DNA from: Arthrobacter caoxuetaonis | Lineage (GTDB): Bacteria; Actinomycetota; Actinomycetes; Actinomycetales; Micrococcaceae | Direction of reading: 5' to 3' | Length of the DNA stretch: 64,000 bases | Assembly: GCF_023921125.1 (NCBI RefSeq) | Contig: NZ_CP099466.1 | Span: 2,046,001-2,110,000, forward strand | The notes under the pieces: model-generated | What the model was told of the DNA's origin: nothing | Database searches by the model: none | What the model saw: only the letters and a program-made list of their open reading frames with translations | Made by a program: the position numbers and the translations under genes | Part shown: positions 57,100-64,000 of the stretch, piece after piece | Position numbering within the stretch: position 1 is the stretch's first letter | Layout of the letters: each line of letters starts with the position of its first letter

Positions 57100-57885
57100 T
57101 CAGCTCCGGCCCAGCGGCCGGACAGTGAGGATCTGTTCGCTGCGACCAAAGGGCCCCGACTCGTCATGGAGCACCGAAGAGGTGAGCCCAATTCCGTCCG
57201 TGCCGAAAGTGACCCGCGTATCCAGGCCCAGCCAGCGACCCGCGGGCCTGCGGTGGAGGTGGATCTGCAGGTCTACGTTGGGGAACATCCAGCTGTCCCC
57301 TCCCGGCGGGACCCGGGCCGCGACGCCGTTGGCTGCATCCACCAGGCCCAGCAGACTGACCAGGTCCGGTGTCGGTCCGCCGTCGACCATTTCAAACGGA
57401 GACCGGACCCAAACCTGGCCCCTTCCCGGGCGGAGGCCGGGAACGGCACGGAACTCGAGGGTGTTGATGAAGTTCCCCGGCCAGGCGGTCATCCCGTCGA
57501 AGCCCGCTGCTTCCCGGGGGCCGGGCATGGCCTCGTCCTCCAGGGCGGCGACCTCTGACGTATCGCCCACGGCCAGCCGCCAGGCGGTGGCCTTGATGGC
57601 CGTGCGCCCGCCGGCAACGAGTTCGGCTTCCAGCAGTTCGATGGTGCGGCCGGCCCTGGCCACCTTGGTGGTGACGTCGAAGATGACCTGCGGGATGATG
57701 CCCAGGATCTCGAAACTGACCCGGGCCAGGCGGAGGTCCGGGCGCTGGTTGGTTTGCTCCAGGCAGTGCACCAATAGTCCCGCTGCCGGCGCCATATGCT
57801 GCTCGTGGTCGTTCCAGGCACCCTGGGTGTGGAGGGTTGATTCGAACGTCCCCTCGCCCAGCGAGCGGTAATACGATTCGGCCAC
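57100..57885 (-). CDS. Acyl-CoA thioesterase-like (double hot-dog) protein
   Basis: 261 residues; the GTG has GGAGGA 4 bases upstream. The layout is TesB-like/4HBT_3: GTFESTLHTQGAWNDHEQHMAPAAGLLVHCLEQ (first hot-dog), LEAELVAGGRTAIKATAWRL, then DLQIHLHRRPAGRWLGLDTRVTFGTDGIGLTSSVLHDESGPFGRSEQILTVRP (second, with the conserved DxxGP-like end). It hydrolyses acyl-CoA thioesters. Coupled to the lipoate-ligase-like gene, so the pair may act on the same acyl group. Confidence 0.82.
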   Translation of the reverse strand: MAESYYRSLGEGTFESTLHTQGAWNDHEQHMAPAAGLLVHCLEQTNQRPDLRLARVSFEILGIIPQVIFDVTTKVARAGRTIELLEAELVAGGRTAIKATAWRLAVGDTSEVAALEDEAMPGPREAAGFDGMTAWPGNFINTLEFRAVPGLRPGRGQVWVRSPFEMVDGGPTPDLVSLLGLVDAANGVAARVPPGGDSWMFPNVDLQIHLHRRPAGRWLGLDTRVTFGTDGIGLTSSVLHDESGPFGRSEQILTVRPLGRS

Positions 57886-58115
57886 TTTTCCTCCTGCCAG
57901 GTCCCAATGTGCGCTCCTAGGCTACAGGAGGCCAGGCGGCTGCCGGCCGGTCCGGCACCGGGCCGGCCCGTCTGTCTTTCCCGGGACGGGACGCCGCCGG
58001 CGGCCGCCCCTTCCACGGGACGGGCGCCGTGGGCAGAATGAGGAGCAGTGCGCCCGCGCGCCCGCCGTTCGCTCCGAGCGGCCGGCTGCGGCGAATCAAA
58101 GGAAACCGAGGAAGC

Positions 58116-59084
58116 ATGAAGTACACGCATCTTGGCCGCTCCGGCCTGCAGGTCTCCCGGCTGTGCCTTGGCACCATGAACTTTGGTCCCAAGACCGGCG
58201 AAGAGGACTCCCACCGCATCATGGACGAGGCGCGGGAAGCAGGCATCAACTTTTTCGACACGGCCAACGTCTACGGCTGGGACAACAAAGGCCTCACCGA
58301 GGAAATCGTGGGCCGCTGGTTCGCCCAGGGCGGGGGCCGCCGGGAAGCAACCGTGATTGCCACGAAGCTCTACGGCTCCATGGGGCCGGGTCCCAATGAC
58401 ACGTACCTCTCCGCACTGAACATCCGCCAGGCGCTGGACGCCAGCCTCAGGCGGCTGCAGACCGACCACATCGACCTCTACCAGTTCCACCACATTGACC
58501 GGAACACACCCTGGGACGAGATCTGGCAGGCCATGGAGACGGCGGTGGCCCAGGGAAAGGTCATCTACAACGGCAGCAGCAACTTCGCGGGGTGGAACAT
58601 TGCCGAAGCCCAGGAGAATGCACGCCGGCGCAGCTTCAACGGCCTCATTTCGGAGCAGAGCATCTACAACCTGGTTAACCGCGCCGTAGAACGTGAGGTC
58701 ATTCCCGCGGCACAGAAATACGGGCTGGGCCTCATCCCCTGGTCTCCGCTGCAGGGCGGGCTCCTCGGCGGCATCCTGAAGGCCCAGGACGACGGCGGGC
58801 GGCGGGCCGAGGGACGGGTCCAGGACCTGCTTGCCAAGCACCGGGAGCAGATCCAGGCGTACGAGGATCTGGCTGCGGAACTGGAGATCGAACCCGGCAT
58901 CCTCGCCCTCGCCTGGCTCCTGCACCAGCCGGCCGTCAGCGCCCCGATTACAGGTCCCCGCACCGCAGGACAGCTCGATGATGCCCTGGCCGCGCTGGAC
59001 ATCGAGCTCGACGCCGAGACCCTGGAGAAGCTGGATGCCATCTTCCCGGGGCACAAGCCGGCCCCCGAGGACTACGCCTGGTGA
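58116..59084 (+). CDS. Aldo/keto reductase
   Basis: 322-residue TIM barrel. Catalytic tetrad: Asp48 (FFDTANVYG), Tyr53, Lys84 (IATKLYG) and His125 (YQFHHID); NADPH site GPRTAGQLDDAL. The KLGRSGLQVSRLCLGTMNFG-type opening marks the voltage-channel-beta/YghZ-like branch. GAGGAAG precedes the ATG; the open frame upstream is not family sequence. Substrate unknown. Confidence 0.92.
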   Translation: MKYTHLGRSGLQVSRLCLGTMNFGPKTGEEDSHRIMDEAREAGINFFDTANVYGWDNKGLTEEIVGRWFAQGGGRREATVIATKLYGSMGPGPNDTYLSALNIRQALDASLRRLQTDHIDLYQFHHIDRNTPWDEIWQAMETAVAQGKVIYNGSSNFAGWNIAEAQENARRRSFNGLISEQSIYNLVNRAVEREVIPAAQKYGLGLIPWSPLQGGLLGGILKAQDDGGRRAEGRVQDLLAKHREQIQAYEDLAAELEIEPGILALAWLLHQPAVSAPITGPRTAGQLDDALAALDIELDAETLEKLDAIFPGHKPAPEDYAW

Positions 59085-59118
59085 TGCGGCCCGGACCGGC
59101 CGGGTGGATCCTGCCTGC

Positions 59119-59838
59119 TCAGGCTTCCGGGCACCGGTCGTCGGCCGGCTCAATCAGCTGGGGTCCGTTGTTCCGCACAGAGTTCACTTCGCTGGAGACG
59201 ATCCTCGGGGTGAGCACCGGATCGGGAATCGTGTCCAGCAGGGCGGCGATGGCTTCGGTGTCGGTGAGTTCCGGATCCAGCCACAGGTCGTAAACATCCG
59301 GCGGGACGATCAGCGGAGTTCGGTCATGGATGTGCCCCAGTTCGTCCGCTGCCTCAGTGGTGATGATGGTGACGCTGAGCAGCCACTTGTGTTCGTGGTC
59401 CTCCGGGAGGCTGGGATCGGGCCAGAATTCGTACAGTCCGGCGAATGCGATCGGCTCCGGCGTGGTGGGATGCAGGTACGTCGGGATCTTGCCGTCCTCG
59501 GTTTTTTCCCACTCGTAGTAACCGTCTGCCGGAACAAGGGCCCGCCGTTTGACGGCGGCTTTCCGGAACGCAGGCTTCTCCAGGACGGTCTCCCGCCGCG
59601 CATTGATCAGCCGCGAACCGATTTTGGGGTCTTTGGCCCAGACCGGAACCAGTCCCCACTTGGCCGTTGCCAGCCTGCGGACCGTGCCGTCCCCGGCACG
59701 GCGTTCGGTGATAATCCGCACATCATCCGTTGGGGCGACGTTCCAGGAGGCTTCAACTTCCTTCCCCACCACCTGGTCCGCAGCGAAGGAAGACACCAGG
59801 TCCGACGTTGCCCTGGCCATCACGTATCGTCCGCACAT
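59119..59838 (-). CDS. SOS-response-associated peptidase (SRAP/YedK/HMCES), copy 2
   Basis: 239 residues, MCGRYVMARA start with catalytic Cys2; Asn79 (LINARRET), Glu109 (ADGYYEWEK) and His171 (HDRTP) complete the site. It traps abasic sites in single-stranded DNA as a protein crosslink. A LexA box lies 91 bases upstream, shared with a divergent gene, so this copy is likely damage-inducible, unlike copy 1. The two copies are clearly homologous but well diverged. Confidence 0.93.
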   Translation of the reverse strand: MCGRYVMARATSDLVSSFAADQVVGKEVEASWNVAPTDDVRIITERRAGDGTVRRLATAKWGLVPVWAKDPKIGSRLINARRETVLEKPAFRKAAVKRRALVPADGYYEWEKTEDGKIPTYLHPTTPEPIAFAGLYEFWPDPSLPEDHEHKWLLSVTIITTEAADELGHIHDRTPLIVPPDVYDLWLDPELTDTEAIAALLDTIPDPVLTPRIVSSEVNSVRNNGPQLIEPADDRCPEA

Positions 59839-59928
59839 GGAAGGCATTCTGCCCCAAATCGACCACGGAACCCAGTGCCGAGGCTGCCCCTTGCACACAG
59901 CTCACACGCAACTCACCACTCCTGGGAT

Positions 59929-59944
59929 TCGAACATATGTTCTA
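59929..59944. promoter_or_regulatory. LexA (SOS) box between SRAP copy 2 and an unknown gene
   Basis: TCGAACATATGTTCTA; the core CGAACATATGTTC fits the Gram-positive SOS consensus fully. Its right end overlaps a possible -10 box TACTTA (59943-59948) of the rightward gene. Confidence 0.85.
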
Positions 59945-59952
59945 CTTAAGTC

Positions 59953-60294
59953 ATGGACCCTCAGGCTGCGGCGCGGTTGGCAGCCAGGTATGCCAGGCGC
60001 GCCGAACCCATCGGATTAACCCCCGAAGAACTTGATTTTGACCACTTTCCGGTCACCACGTCCATGCCCGCAATTCCCGTCTGGGCATGGATCCGCTTTC
60101 CCGGCTGCGCAGAGCTGGTCAAGGGCGAGACCAGCACCTGGTCGGCCAAGGCCGTGCAGGTGATGTGGGAAGACGCCGGCATCCGGCGCTCCACCTGGGT
60201 CTGGGCCTCGGCGGTTTCCCGGCGGTCCACGGACGCCGGCCGCAGCCCGCTCGTCGACCGCACCCCGCCAGGAGGCCGGCCCAGGAAAGAGTAA
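59953..60294 (+). CDS. Uncharacterised SOS-controlled protein, 113 residues
   Basis: Family not recognised. The ATG is 8 bases after the LexA box and no ribosome site fits between, so the mRNA is probably leaderless. The N-terminus is Ala/Arg-rich helical (AAARLAARYARRAEPIGLTPEELDFDHFP). The core VWAWIRFPGCAELVKGET is followed by AKAVQVMWEDAGIRRSTWVWASAVSRR, with conserved-looking Trp and Arg residues, and a basic, Pro-rich tail. No catalytic motif is apparent; a small DNA-binding or polymerase-accessory protein is possible. Confidence 0.75.
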   Translation: MDPQAAARLAARYARRAEPIGLTPEELDFDHFPVTTSMPAIPVWAWIRFPGCAELVKGETSTWSAKAVQVMWEDAGIRRSTWVWASAVSRRSTDAGRSPLVDRTPPGGRPRKE

Positions 60295-60342
60295 GAATGA
60301 AAGGGTCAGGTTTTTTCGGTTTCCCAGAAAGGTCCAGCGCAC

Positions 60343-60489
60343 GTGTTTGCCCCGTGCACCTGCATCCGGACTGCCGATTCAGCCACGGGCAGGATCGACA
60401 TCGAAGTCTATGACCCGTTCTGCCGCCAGCGGATGCACCGCATTAGCGGCTCCACCCTCCGCGAGCCCAGTTACAACATTCCGCACTAA
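60343..60489 (+). CDS. Possible small protein, 48 residues
   Basis: GTG start with GAAAGG about 10 bases upstream, 48 bases after the SOS-controlled gene. The product has a CTC motif near the start and IDIEVYDPFCRQRMHR in the middle, a plausible small folded protein with three cysteines. It fills a gap that no other gene occupies, but support is weak. Confidence 0.35.
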   Translation: MFAPCTCIRTADSATGRIDIEVYDPFCRQRMHRISGSTLREPSYNIPH

Positions 60490-60504
60490 GGCCCTCCGGA
60501 ACGG

Positions 60505-60894
60505 TCATCCTTCCATGGCGGCGATCTGCAGAAGGTTGCCGCAGGTGTCGGAAAACACCGCCGTCGTCACCGGCCCCATCTGGACCGGCGGCTGCGTGAA
60601 CTCCACCCCCAGGGCAAGCAGCCGCTCATACTCGGCCTGCACATCGACAACCCCGAAGGAATTGAAGGGGATCCCGTCGCGGAGCAGTGCTTCCTTGAAG
60701 GGGCCAACCGCCGGGTGGGAGCTTGGCTCCAGCAGCAGTTCGACGCCGCCATCCTCTCCGGCGTTGCCGACGGTGATCCAGCGGGCATCCCCTGCCGGCT
60801 CGTCCGAACGCTTCTCGAATCCGAGGACCCTGGTGTAGAAATCCAGCGCCTTCTCCTGGTCATCAACGAAGATGCTTGCCACGGTGATTCTCAT
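60505..60894 (-). CDS. VOC-family protein
   Basis: 129 residues: ITVASIFVDDQEKALDFYTRVLGFEKRSDEP, WITVGNAGEDGGVELLLEP and VFSDTCGNLLQIAAMEG, the usual glyoxalase/bleomycin-resistance repeats. AAGGG precedes the ATG. The YxRVLGF...E pattern resembles stand-alone VOC proteins of unknown substrate. The longer open frame upstream is not family sequence. Confidence 0.85.
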   Translation of the reverse strand: MRITVASIFVDDQEKALDFYTRVLGFEKRSDEPAGDARWITVGNAGEDGGVELLLEPSSHPAVGPFKEALLRDGIPFNSFGVVDVQAEYERLLALGVEFTQPPVQMGPVTTAVFSDTCGNLLQIAAMEG

Positions 60895-61009
60895 GCTGGT
60901 GTCGCCCTTGCCTGTCAGGGAAATGAATGGTGCGGCCGCGGCGAGAATAGACATCCAGTCAGTTGCGCGCAAGGGTGCGGCGAAAAACCGCCCCCTGCCC
61001 TGCACGCCG

Positions 61010-61159
61010 CTAGGACTGGACGTGGTTGCGGCGGTTGCGGTGTTCCAGCAGCAGCCTGGCACCGTTGAGGATCAGGCTTTCCACCGGTACTCCCTGTTCT
61101 TCAGCCAACTCTTCCAGCTCCCGCCCGAGCTTCCGCGGGATGTACACCTCGACATTCAT
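61010..61159 (-). CDS. Small ribbon-helix-helix (CopG-like) protein, 49 residues
   Basis: The sequence runs MNVEVYIPRKLGRELEELA, then EEQGVPVESLILNGARLLLE and a basic tail. This is the expected pattern of a beta strand (VEVYIP) followed by two helices with a turn (GVPVES) as in Arc/CopG repressors. No ribosome site is seen before the ATG, so it may be leaderless. It lies 57 bases downstream of the uridine-kinase-like gene. No toxin partner is adjacent. Probably a DNA-binding regulator. Confidence 0.6.
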   Translation of the reverse strand: MNVEVYIPRKLGRELEELAEEQGVPVESLILNGARLLLEHRNRRNHVQS

Positions 61160-61216
61160 GGGTTAAACGGTATCGCCCGCAGCGGCCCGCCAAGACCACG
61201 CCCCTGCAGCCGGAGT

Positions 61217-61906
61217 TCAGTCCGGGCGCCGGCCGGACTGTCCCGCCGGCACGCCGCGGAGGAGGACCGGAGCCTCGGCGTCGTTGTTGTCGATCACGAT
61301 GTCCGCGGCGGACCGCGGGTCGCACGCCGAAAGGTAGAGCCGCTGTCCCTGTACGTAGCGGTGGTTTCCGGCCGCCTCCGAGTCGGGATCGGACCCGTCG
61401 CGCAGTTCCATGCGCCGGTACGATGTCTCGAAGGACACATCCAGGAACAACGAGGCATCCCAGATCTCCGCCAGTTCCGGGCGGTGGAGGAAGATCCCGT
61501 CCACCAGAACGAAGGCCCGCCCGGGAACCTGCAGTTCCGGCCCCTCAATCAGCACGTCTGAGCCCAGGTCGTGGCTCGCAGTGCGGCAGCGTCCCGAGCC
61601 GCCGGGCCGGAGCGGGTCGATGGCCAGGCGGCGGAACGCCCCATAGTCGTAGGAATCCAGCCAGAATCCCTCCGGGGAATCCGGACCCCGGCGGTAGCGT
61701 TCGGCGCGCACCCGGTGGAACCCGTCGATCGATACCCTTGCGGCCGGGCCGGGCAGGACACCGGCGAGCGCATCAGCAAAGGTGGTTTTTCCGGATCCGT
61801 CCACACCGTCGACCGCGACGAACACACGCCGGCCCAGTGCCGCCGGATCAGGGAGCATGTCCGCGACCTTCCGCAGCACCGCCCGCTTTCGCCATCCCGT
61901 TTCCAT
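61217..61906 (-). CDS. Uridine-kinase-like P-loop protein
   Basis: 229 residues. Walker A GVDGSGKTT (34-42), VSIDGFHRVRAERYRRG as in uridine kinase and phosphoribulokinase, then VLVDGIFLHRPELAEIWDASLFLDVSFETSYRRME. It is likely an NTP-dependent kinase of a nucleoside or other small molecule. It diverges from the LexA box that drives umuDC. ATG start. Confidence 0.85.
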   Translation of the reverse strand: METGWRKRAVLRKVADMLPDPAALGRRVFVAVDGVDGSGKTTFADALAGVLPGPAARVSIDGFHRVRAERYRRGPDSPEGFWLDSYDYGAFRRLAIDPLRPGGSGRCRTASHDLGSDVLIEGPELQVPGRAFVLVDGIFLHRPELAEIWDASLFLDVSFETSYRRMELRDGSDPDSEAAGNHRYVQGQRLYLSACDPRSAADIVIDNNDAEAPVLLRGVPAGQSGRRPD

Positions 61907-61959
61907 ACCCCGAGACCCTACTGCAGCACCCGGCCTGCACGGTGCTAGGCTTGGAGGGA

Positions 61960-61975
61960 TCGAACGTATGTTCTA
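61960..61975 (+). promoter_or_regulatory. LexA (SOS) box upstream of umuDC
   Basis: TCGAACGTATGTTCTA, 20 bases before the umuD ATG. The core CGAACGTATGTTC fits the consensus and differs from the 59929 box by one base. Confidence 0.85.
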
Positions 61976-61995
61976 ACGCAGCGGAGGGCTGGAAG

Positions 61996-62424
61996 ATGCC
62001 GGTTTTCTCGGGGAACACTCCCGGCGCTTCCGCGGGCTCCCGCCCGCAGGGCCCGTCCAGTGCGGACGCCGCCTCCGGGTTTCCCAGCCCGTCCCGGGAC
62101 TATTTCGACGGCCGGATCGACCTGAACCGCCACCTGATCCGTGACGTGACCTCCACCTACATCGTCCGGGTCTCCGGCGATTCCATGTCCGGAACCGGGA
62201 TCAGCGACGGCGATGAACTGATCGTTGACCGGTCGCTGACACCGCGCGACGGGTCGGTGGTCGTCGCCGTCCTCGAGGGTGAACTGGTAGTCCGCAGGCT
62301 CCGGCTCACCGGCCGCGGCATCGTACTGGCCGCAGAGCATCCGGGCTATGAGGACGTCCTGGTCCCGGATCCGGATGAGCTGTCCGTCTGGGGCGTAGTG
62401 ACACGCTGCCTGCACCATGTCTGA
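61996..62424 (+). CDS. umuD: UmuD-like S24 protein with Arg at the catalytic Lys position
   Basis: 142 residues. GGAGGG lies 8 bases before the ATG. From residue 28 it follows E. coli UmuD closely: [49 protein letters not shown]. Ser63 matches catalytic Ser60. The lysine expected 37 residues later is Arg100 (ELVVRRLRL), with no gap in between. The cleavage site would be Ser27-Gly28 instead of Cys-Gly or Ala-Gly. E. coli UmuD cleaves itself on RecA filaments to activate UmuC; this form may not cleave. It overlaps umuC by 8 bases. Confidence 0.88.
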   Translation: MPVFSGNTPGASAGSRPQGPSSADAASGFPSPSRDYFDGRIDLNRHLIRDVTSTYIVRVSGDSMSGTGISDGDELIVDRSLTPRDGSVVVAVLEGELVVRRLRLTGRGIVLAAEHPGYEDVLVPDPDELSVWGVVTRCLHHV

Positions 62425-63730
62425 CTCCGGCGTCCCGGCGGCCGGCAGCCGGCAGCAGCGGATTGCCCTGGTGGATGTGAACAGCTTCTACGTCTCCTGC
62501 GAGCGCGCCTTCGATCCGCGTCTAGAAGGCATACCCGTCGTCGTGCTGTCCAACAACGACGGCTGTGTGGTGGCCCGCTCGGACGAAGCCAAGACGCTGG
62601 GCATCAAGACCGGGGAGCCGTGGTTCAAGCTGGCGGAGGCAGCTCCGCACCTGGGGCTGGTCCAGCGCTCCAGCAACTATGAGCTCTACGGGGACCTGAG
62701 TTCACGGGTCATGGAGCTGCTGGGCCGCTTCGCCCTGTGGCAGGAGGTCTACTCGATCGACGAGTCGTTCCTGGGACTCGCGGGCACGCCCGGGGAACTG
62801 GATGAACAGGGCACCCGGATCCGTGCCGCCGTCGCCCGCCATACCGGGCTTCCGGTGTGCGTCGGGATTGGGACCACCAAAACGCTGGCGAAGTTCGCCA
62901 ACCGGATCGCGAAGCAGAACCGGCATCTGGACGGGGTCTGCAACCTCGAGACCATGGATCCGGCGGCGGTCCAGACCATCATGTCCCGCGTGCCGGTGAC
63001 CGGGCTATGGGGCGTGGGCGCGAAGCTGGGCCGGCGTCTTGAGGCCATGGGGATCCGCACCGTCGCCGACCTGAAGGCAGCCGATCCGGCGGTGATCCGC
63101 AGCCGCTTCTCGGTGACCCTCCAGCGGACCGTACTGGAACTCAACGGCACACCCTGCCTGCCATTGGAGGAGGAACGCGCGGACCGGCAGCAGCTGATCT
63201 TCTCCCGCAGCTTCTCGGTCCCCGTGACCACCGCAGCGCAGATGCGGCAGGTGATGAGCATCTACGCCCAGCAGGCCGCCTCACGGCTGCAGCGCGAACA
63301 CCAGCAGGCCCGGGTGCTCACCGCCTATGCCGGGACCTCGCACTTCAGCCACAAAGCGGCGTCGTTCCCCTCCGTGACGCTGAAACTGCAGAACCCCACG
63401 TCCGATCCGGTGGTGCTGACCCGTGCCGCGGTGGGGGCACTCGAAGACCACATTGTGGAAGGTATCCCCTACACCAAGGCGGGAGTAATGCTCACCGGCC
63501 TGTCCGACGCCGGAGCGCAGCCGGTCTTTGATGCGTTCGTCCCGGCCCAGGAACACCGCCACCTCGGGGAGCTGCTGGGCAGGGTGGCCGACAAATACGG
63601 TTCGGCGAGCATCGGGCTGGGCGTGGCCGGAATGCCCAGCGCCCGTCCGGAATGGACCATGTCCCGGAAGTTCTCCTCCCCGCGCTACACCACGGCCTGG
63701 GATGAACTGCCTGTCGTTAAGGCCCGTTAG
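62417..63730 (+). CDS. umuC: Y-family DNA polymerase V catalytic subunit UmuC
   Basis: 437 residues. Catalytic Asp20 ([14 protein letters not shown]) and Asp115-Glu116 ([11 protein letters not shown]), nucleotide contacts [15 protein letters not shown], thumb and little-finger domains, and the C-terminal DUF4113-like segment ([42 protein letters not shown]). It copies damaged DNA when activated by UmuD. It is translated from an overlap with umuD and controlled by the LexA box at 61960. Confidence 0.94.
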   Translation: MSDSGVPAAGSRQQRIALVDVNSFYVSCERAFDPRLEGIPVVVLSNNDGCVVARSDEAKTLGIKTGEPWFKLAEAAPHLGLVQRSSNYELYGDLSSRVMELLGRFALWQEVYSIDESFLGLAGTPGELDEQGTRIRAAVARHTGLPVCVGIGTTKTLAKFANRIAKQNRHLDGVCNLETMDPAAVQTIMSRVPVTGLWGVGAKLGRRLEAMGIRTVADLKAADPAVIRSRFSVTLQRTVLELNGTPCLPLEEERADRQQLIFSRSFSVPVTTAAQMRQVMSIYAQQAASRLQREHQQARVLTAYAGTSHFSHKAASFPSVTLKLQNPTSDPVVLTRAAVGALEDHIVEGIPYTKAGVMLTGLSDAGAQPVFDAFVPAQEHRHLGELLGRVADKYGSASIGLGVAGMPSARPEWTMSRKFSSPRYTTAWDELPVVKAR

Positions 63731-63794
63731 AAGCTTTCCACATGGGTAGATGTCCCCATGGACGCAACCCGGACGGTTCCCTAGGGTGTACCGC

Positions 63795-64000
63795 ATGGGG
63801 GAAAACAGGTGGGACATCCAGGTCCAGGGCGTACGGTCCTTGCTGCACGACTGCTCGGGGCTGGTAGCCGAGTGCGAACCCGCCAAGGACGCAGCACAGG
63901 AGGCGCTGAATGCCCTGGAAACAGCGCTCGCATCCTGTCCGGAAGTTGCCGACGCCGTAGACCGGCTGCGGTTCGACGTCCTCGCCAATGACATGACCGA
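63795..64000 (+). CDS. DUF6507-like / ESX-type small helical protein (3' end outside window)
   Basis: 68 residues visible, cut by the window edge: MGENRWDIQVQGVRSLLHDC, then a long Ala/Glu-rich helix. The WDI...GV start and helical pattern resemble DUF6507/ESX-family small proteins of actinobacteria. Only a weak family assignment is possible from this fragment. Confidence 0.5.
   Translation, partial: MGENRWDIQVQGVRSLLHDCSGLVAECEPAKDAAQEALNALETALASCPEVADAVDRLRFDVLANDMT

Overview
The window is high-G+C chromosomal DNA from an actinobacterium, most likely an Arthrobacter-like member of the Micrococcaceae. Three lines point there. There are mycothiol enzymes (a mycoredoxin and an S-(hydroxymethyl)mycothiol dehydrogenase) and coenzyme F420 genes. 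GTG and TTG starts are frequent. And 7.4-34.3 kb keeps much of the gene order of the Mycobacterium tuberculosis Rv2580c-Rv2614c block (hisS, peptidyl-prolyl isomerase, rel, secF, secD, yajC, ruvBAC, yebC, pdxT, pdxS, pgsA, HIT, thrS). I see no rRNA, tRNA, CRISPR, insertion sequence or prophage.

Layout. 0-2.2 kb: reductive pyrimidine degradation (hydantoinase cut by the window edge, plus a beta-ureidopropionase-type amidohydrolase). 2.5-7.4 kb: a coenzyme F420-0 salvage locus (lipoprotein, permease and ATPase of an ABC importer, convergent cofE with an unusual glycine-ladder tail, and an F420-dependent LLM oxidoreductase). 7.4-22 kb: housekeeping block (hisS, cyclophilin, DUF349 protein, (p)ppGpp synthetase/hydrolase, SecDF-YajC, RuvABC, YebC, PdxT). 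22-30 kb: a segment separating pdxT from pdxS, with murT-gatD, a DHFR-like reductase, a frameshifted acetyltransferase, a CapA-type lipoprotein, an M3 peptidase, a GNAT protein, two copies of a nested palindromic element, an 11-C tract and a heptamer tandem repeat. 30-34.3 kb: pdxS, pgsA, HIT, thrS.

34.4-38.3 kb: dnaE2 with a DUF6504 gene behind a LexA box, without imuA'/imuB. 38.3-49.4 kb: two tandem DHA2 drug exporters, a DUF2776 membrane protein, a DUF2087 protein, a CaiB/BaiF protein whose halves appear circularly permuted, chorismate mutase, an MMPL exporter, a VOC protein and a first SRAP (YedK/HMCES) gene. 49.5-51.7 kb: mycothiol/formaldehyde genes. 51.7-59.1 kb: mixed metabolic and uncharacterised genes, including a winged-helix protein joined to a pullulanase-type X25 domain. 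59.1-63.7 kb: an SOS island with a second SRAP gene diverging from an uncharacterised gene across a LexA box, then a LexA box driving umuD-umuC. The UmuD homologue has Arg at the position of the catalytic Lys. A DUF6507-like (ESX-type small protein) gene is cut by the right edge.

The main theme of the right half is DNA-damage tolerance. Three near-identical LexA boxes (38241, 59929, 61960) control DUF6504-dnaE2, SRAP/unknown gene and umuDC. Functions come from recognisable motifs and family knowledge; no database search was run.
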